DNA of 64,000 nt from Pseudomonas putida (lineage in GTDB: Bacteria > Pseudomonadota > Gammaproteobacteria > Pseudomonadales > Pseudomonadaceae), in assembly GCF_028682455.1 (NCBI RefSeq), contig NZ_JANHLD010000004.1, positions 682,001 to 746,000 of the forward strand, given 5' to 3'. The notes under the pieces were generated by a model. The model saw only the letters and a program-made list of their open reading frames with translations. It was not told the origin of the DNA and made no database searches. Position 1 is the stretch's first letter; each line of letters starts with the position of its first letter. Below are positions 60,481-64,000 of the stretch, piece after piece. A program made the position numbers and the translations under genes.

Positions 60481-61176
60481 TCACTCTTCGCTGGTGTGCA
60501 CTTTACGGTGCAGGATGGCCTGGAACTCGTCGGCGAACGTGTAGTAACGGCCGATCAAGACTTCACTGCGGGCAGCGAAACGGTTGTAGGCGATAACCGC
60601 TGGAATCGCGGCGAACAGGCCGATGGCGGTGGCGATCAGCGCCTCGGCGATGCCCGGGGCTACAGTGGCCAGGGTGGCCTGCTGAGCGCTGGCCAGGCCG
60701 CGGAAGGAGTTCATGATACCCCACACGGTACCGAACAGACCGATGTACGGGCTGGTGGAACCCACAGTGGCCAGGAACGGCAGACTTTGCTCAAGCTTTT
60801 CTTCTTCGCGGGAGATGGCAACGCGCATGGCGCGGCCGACACCTTCCATCACCGCATCAGGATCGACGCCGGGCTGCTGACGCAGGCGGGAAAATTCCTT
60901 GAAGCCGGCACGGAAGACCTGCTCGACGCCCGAATCAGGGTCCGGATTGCTGCCGGCCTGACGGTACAGCTTGGACAGGTCGATACCCGACCAGAAGCGC
61001 TCTTCGAAGCTGTCCAGGGCTCGACGACCGGCGCGCAGCATGGTGCTGCGCTGGAAAATCATGATCCATGACGTTACCGATGCGGCAACCAGAATCAGCA
61101 TGACCAGCTGTACCACGATGCTGGCATTGCTGACCAGGCTCCACATGGAGGTATGGTCGACGACGTTAGCTTCCAC
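60481..61176 (-). CDS. tolQ: Tol-Pal system protein TolQ
   Basis: 231 aa, ExbB family with three membrane helices: ASIVVQLVMLILVAASVTSW, then LASAQQATLATVAPGIAEAL and IATAIGLFAAIPAVIAYNRF. Start at 61176. It lies between ybgC (2 bp) and tolR. Confidence 0.97.
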   Translation of the reverse strand: MEANVVDHTSMWSLVSNASIVVQLVMLILVAASVTSWIMIFQRSTMLRAGRRALDSFEERFWSGIDLSKLYRQAGSNPDPDSGVEQVFRAGFKEFSRLRQQPGVDPDAVMEGVGRAMRVAISREEEKLEQSLPFLATVGSTSPYIGLFGTVWGIMNSFRGLASAQQATLATVAPGIAEALIATAIGLFAAIPAVIAYNRFAARSEVLIGRYYTFADEFQAILHRKVHTSEE

Positions 61177-61178
61177 GC

Positions 61179-61634
61179 TTAATCTCCTGCATTTGAATGA
61201 GTACCCGGATCGCCCGCCTCGGCAAATGCCGTACGTAGCGCGGGGGGAATGGCCCGGGGTTTGAAAGTATCGGCGCGCACACAGGCCACCAGGAACTGCC
61301 CTTCGCAGAGCAGCGTTGCATCTTTTTCACGCCAGACCTGCTGTACGAAACGCAGACTGGCCCGGTTCAACTCAAGCACTTGCGCGGTAACCCGCAATTC
61401 ATCGTCCAGCCGCGCAGGCGCGTGATAGCGCGCCTCGCTGGAGTGGACCACGAACAGCAGGTTCTCCTGCGCCAGTGCCGACTGGGCAAAACCCAGTGCG
61501 CGTAACCGCTCGGTGCGGGCACGCTCCATGAATTTCAGGTAGTTGACGTAATACACCACGCCGCCCGCATCGGTATCTTCGTAGTAGACCCGACAACGGT
61601 GTGCGAACGGCTCAAGCCCATTTTGCGCGCGCAT
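61179..61634 (-). CDS. ybgC: acyl-CoA thioesterase YbgC
   Basis: 151 aa hotdog thioesterase: YYEDTDAGGVVYYVNYLKFM (catalytic Asp) and MERARTERLRALGF. First gene of the tol-pal operon in many proteobacteria. Hydrolyses acyl-CoA or acyl-ACP; some homologues act in phospholipid synthesis. Confidence 0.95.
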   Translation of the reverse strand: MRAQNGLEPFAHRCRVYYEDTDAGGVVYYVNYLKFMERARTERLRALGFAQSALAQENLLFVVHSSEARYHAPARLDDELRVTAQVLELNRASLRFVQQVWREKDATLLCEGQFLVACVRADTFKPRAIPPALRTAFAEAGDPGTHSNAGD

Positions 61635-61760
61635 ACTCTAGTGCTAACTCCTCAGCTTGCCAATCCGCCCCGGCAACTGTTTTTTAATCGATTATGTCGT
61701 ATTGCCAGCGTGGTCCTTCCATGCCAGCCGATAGGACCACAAAATCACTGGATAAATCTG

Positions 61761-62816
61761 TCATTCATCGGTCTGGGCAGAAAAACCTTCGCTGCTGCTC
61801 GGCTCGCCCAGTCGATTGGGGATGTTCAAACCGAAATGCAGGTAGGCGTGGCGGGTAACCACTCGCCCTCGTGGCGTGCGCATGATGTAGCCCTGCTGGA
61901 TCAGGTAGGGCTCGAGCACGTCCTCGATGGTGTGGCGCTCCTCGCTGATCGCAGCTGCCAGGCTGTCGACGCCTACCGGACCACCGTCGAACTTCTCGAT
62001 CATGGTAAGCAGCAGGCGCCTGTCCTGGTGGTCGAAGCCGCGCTCGTCGACATCCAGCAGGTTGAGCGCCATGTCGGCGATAGGCTTGGTGATATGACCC
62101 TTGCCGCGTACTTCGGCAAAGTCACGTACCCGGCGCAGCAGGCGGTTGGCGATTCGCGGCGTACCCCGTGCACGCCGGGCGATCTCAAAGGCCCCATCAT
62201 CCTCGATCGGCAAGCCGAGAATGCCGCCGGAGCGACTGACGATGGTGGCCAGGTCTTCGGTGTTGTAGAACTCGAGGCGCTGGACGATACCGAAACGGTC
62301 GCGCAACGGGTTGGTCAGCATGCCCGCCCGGGTGGTGGCGCCGACCAGGGTAAAGGGCGGCAGGTCGAGCTTGATCGAGCGGGCTGCGGGGCCTTCGCCG
62401 ATCATGATGTCGAGCTGGAAGTCTTCCATGGCTGGGTACAATACTTCCTCGACGATCGGCGACAGCCGATGGATTTCGTCGATGAACAACACATCGTGGG
62501 GCTCAAGGTTGGTCAACAAGGCGGCCAGGTCGCCAGGACGCTCGAGAATCGGCCCGGATGTACTCTTGATCGAGACGCCCATTTCCTGGGCAATGATGTT
62601 GGCCAGGGTGGTCTTGCCAAGCCCCGGAGGGCCGAAGATCAAGGTGTGATCCAGCGATTCGCTGCGCCCACGGGCGGCCTGGATGAACAAGGCCATCTGC
62701 TCGCGCACCACCGGCTGGCCGATGTACTCGGCCAGACGCAGGGGACGGATCGCCCGGTCCTGGACCTCTTCGCGGTCACGCCCGGTGGCGGCTATCAGTC
62801 GGTCGGCTTCAATCAC
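61761..62816 (-). CDS. ruvB: Holliday junction helicase motor RuvB
   Basis: 351 aa. AAA+ motor: Walker A FGPPGLGKTTLANIIA, Walker B VLFIDEIHRLSPIVEE, sensor/arginine finger in VGATTRAGMLTNPLRDRFG. GTG start at 62816 with the ruvA stop directly before it. Drives branch migration of Holliday junctions. Confidence 0.98.
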   Translation of the reverse strand: MIEADRLIAATGRDREEVQDRAIRPLRLAEYIGQPVVREQMALFIQAARGRSESLDHTLIFGPPGLGKTTLANIIAQEMGVSIKSTSGPILERPGDLAALLTNLEPHDVLFIDEIHRLSPIVEEVLYPAMEDFQLDIMIGEGPAARSIKLDLPPFTLVGATTRAGMLTNPLRDRFGIVQRLEFYNTEDLATIVSRSGGILGLPIEDDGAFEIARRARGTPRIANRLLRRVRDFAEVRGKGHITKPIADMALNLLDVDERGFDHQDRRLLLTMIEKFDGGPVGVDSLAAAISEERHTIEDVLEPYLIQQGYIMRTPRGRVVTRHAYLHFGLNIPNRLGEPSSSEGFSAQTDE

Positions 62817-63425
62817 TTAGATCATTCCCTTCAGGCTGCGACGGATCAGCTCTTCGCTGCTCAAGCCCTTGGCGTCGACGGCGGCAACCGCCTTGCTGGC
62901 CTCCTGGGGCTTGTAGCCCAGCGAGATCAGGGCGCTCACGGCATCGGCCTCGGCACTGGATACGGTGGCAATCGGCGAGGGACCGTTCGGTACCAGGGCG
63001 AACATAGCCGGCGAGGTTTCCCAGGCCTTGAATCGGTCCTTGAGCTCGACCAGCAGGCGTTCTGCGGTTTTCTTGCCGACACCAGGCACCTTGACCAGGG
63101 CCGAGGCGTCCTGCGCCTGGACACAGCGCACCAGCTCATCGACATCCAGACCCGACATCAGCGCCAGGGCCAGCTTGGGGCCGACGCCGTTGAGCCGGAT
63201 AAGCTCGCGGAACAGCTCTCGCTCGCGCTTTTCATGGAAGCCGTAGAGTAGGTGAGCATCCTCGCGCACCACCAGATGGGTATGCAAGGTCACGGCCTCA
63301 CCTACCTTGGGCAGACGGTACAGGGTAGTCATGGGCACTTCGAGTTCATAGCCCAGGCCGTTGACATCGACAATCAGGTGCGGCGGCTGCTTTTCAGCCA
63401 GTGTGCCGCGCAAACGTCCAATCAC
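62817..63425 (-). CDS. ruvA: Holliday junction helicase subunit RuvA
   Basis: 202 aa. Begins VIGRLRGTLAEKQPPHLIVD; the double helix-hairpin-helix LIRLNGVGPKLALALMSGLD and KVPGVGKKTAERLLVELKD follow. GTG start at 63425 with AAGGAT upstream. A longer frame reaches 63521 but adds non-family sequence. Confidence 0.97.
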   Translation of the reverse strand: MIGRLRGTLAEKQPPHLIVDVNGLGYELEVPMTTLYRLPKVGEAVTLHTHLVVREDAHLLYGFHEKRERELFRELIRLNGVGPKLALALMSGLDVDELVRCVQAQDASALVKVPGVGKKTAERLLVELKDRFKAWETSPAMFALVPNGPSPIATVSSAEADAVSALISLGYKPQEASKAVAAVDAKGLSSEELIRRSLKGMI

Positions 63426-63533
63426 GTTGCGATCCTTCCTCATGGGCGCCGGCAAACAACCGGTCAACCCTAACAGCAAATGCAATGGCCGAAGGCATTG
63501 CCCGGTCAAAATTTGTTTCAACTCATGATGCTA

Positions 63534-64000
63534 TCAGAGCCGCAAGCGTCCGCTACGGCTGCGAGCGGTGCCCAGGCCGTGGGGCAACAGGCTGGAACGC
63601 GTGTGCGCATGGCACAGGGCGATGGCCAGGGCATCGGAGGCATCTATTTGCGGCTTCTGGGTCAACTTGAGCAGGTGCATGACCATCATCTGCACCTGTT
63701 CCTTGTTGGCCCCGCCGGTACCGGCAACCGCCTGCTTGACCTGGGTCGCACTGTATTCGGCAATCTCCAGACCTTCTTCGATGGCCGCAACGATAGCCGC
63801 GCCGCGGGCCTGGCCCAGCTTGAGCGCCGAATCGGCGTTGCGTGCCATGAACACCCGCTCAATGCCCATGGTCACCGGCCCATACTGCCGAATGATTTCA
63901 CGCACACCGCGAAACACAATCTGCAAGCGCTCCGGCAACTCGCCGCTGCCGGTTCGAATACACCCGGATGCCACATATTCGCAGCCCCGCGCCCCCTGGC
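63534..64000 (-). CDS. ruvC: Holliday junction endonuclease RuvC (5' end beyond the window)
   Basis: 155 residues visible, open to the window edge. GIERVFMARNADSALKLGQA carries the catalytic Glu, SDALAIALCHAH with IDASDALA the C-terminal Asp pair, and the visible start reads QGARGCEYVASGCIRTG, an internal stretch of RuvC; the N-terminal Asp is outside. Resolves the junctions moved by RuvAB. Confidence 0.96.
   Translation of the reverse strand, partial: QGARGCEYVASGCIRTGSGELPERLQIVFRGVREIIRQYGPVTMGIERVFMARNADSALKLGQARGAAIVAAIEEGLEIAEYSATQVKQAVAGTGGANKEQVQMMVMHLLKLTQKPQIDASDALAIALCHAHTRSSLLPHGLGTARSRSGRLRL

Overview
The window is a stretch of Pseudomonas chromosome, most likely from the P. putida group. 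The evidence is high-GC codon use, the order ruvC-ruvA-ruvB-ybgC-tolQRAB-pal-cpoB-queE-queC-tRNA-Lys, the order purC-MBL hydrolase-bamC-dapA-gcvR-bcp-perM-tusA-like-bepA-like-nadA (both as I remember them from P. aeruginosa PAO1), and P. putida-style REP palindromes at convergent gene ends. No database search was possible; product names rest on recognised motifs and remembered family sequences.

Layout. 1-10.8 kb: housekeeping and metabolic genes (end of a nitroreductase-like gene, 2-hydroxyacid dehydrogenase, YcgL, RNase D, a lipid A phosphoethanolamine transferase, a CHMI-like tautomerase, YdcH, a PhyH dioxygenase, a ProY-like permease, a LysR regulator, an AGCS symporter, a small membrane protein). 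10.94-19.36 kb: an AT-rich island inserted in the 3' end of tRNA-Ser(CGA). 19.5-31.1 kb: purC to nadA, a DUF945 gene and an oxaloacetate decarboxylase-like gene. 31.1-36.0 kb: a polyamine uptake and gamma-glutamylation cluster. 36.1-53.8 kb: an accessory envelope and redox cluster. 53.8-64.0 kb: a LytM-like lipoprotein, tRNA-Lys, queC-queE, the Tol-Pal operon and ruvBAC.

The island is the most striking part. It carries a tyrosine integrase, a MobV/Pre-type relaxase with the HUH signature, and a ColE2-type replication initiator, so it looks like a mobilizable plasmid that can live in the chromosome (an integrative, mobilizable and probably replicative element). I also find candidate att cores (20 bp), a 26-bp direct repeat just inside both ends (likely integrase arm sites), a nested inverted repeat upstream of the relaxase (candidate oriT), an antisense RNA candidate over the rep leader, a ColE2-ori-like sequence, and a family of 24-bp palindromes. 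Its cargo is a Wzz-like membrane protein preceded by a short, previously uncalled gene whose N-terminus is encoded by about 9.7 tandem copies of a 7-bp unit. Gain or loss of one unit would stop translation at once, so this looks like a phase-variable switch.

The 36.1-53.8 kb cluster joins a MoxR ATPase, DUF58, DUF4381, two von Willebrand A proteins (one fused to TPRs) and BatD, in tightly overlapping genes, to a periplasmic HAD phosphatase and an exported sulfatase with a CTAGR active-site motif. Upstream lie a DUF1254 protein and two outer-membrane barrel proteins. Downstream, past a strong terminator, lie a membrane protein with a spermidine-synthase-like domain lacking the usual acidic residues, and an octaheme cytochrome c with a TPR tail. 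Its function is unknown to me; I propose that it handles a periplasmic sulfated or phosphorylated substrate.
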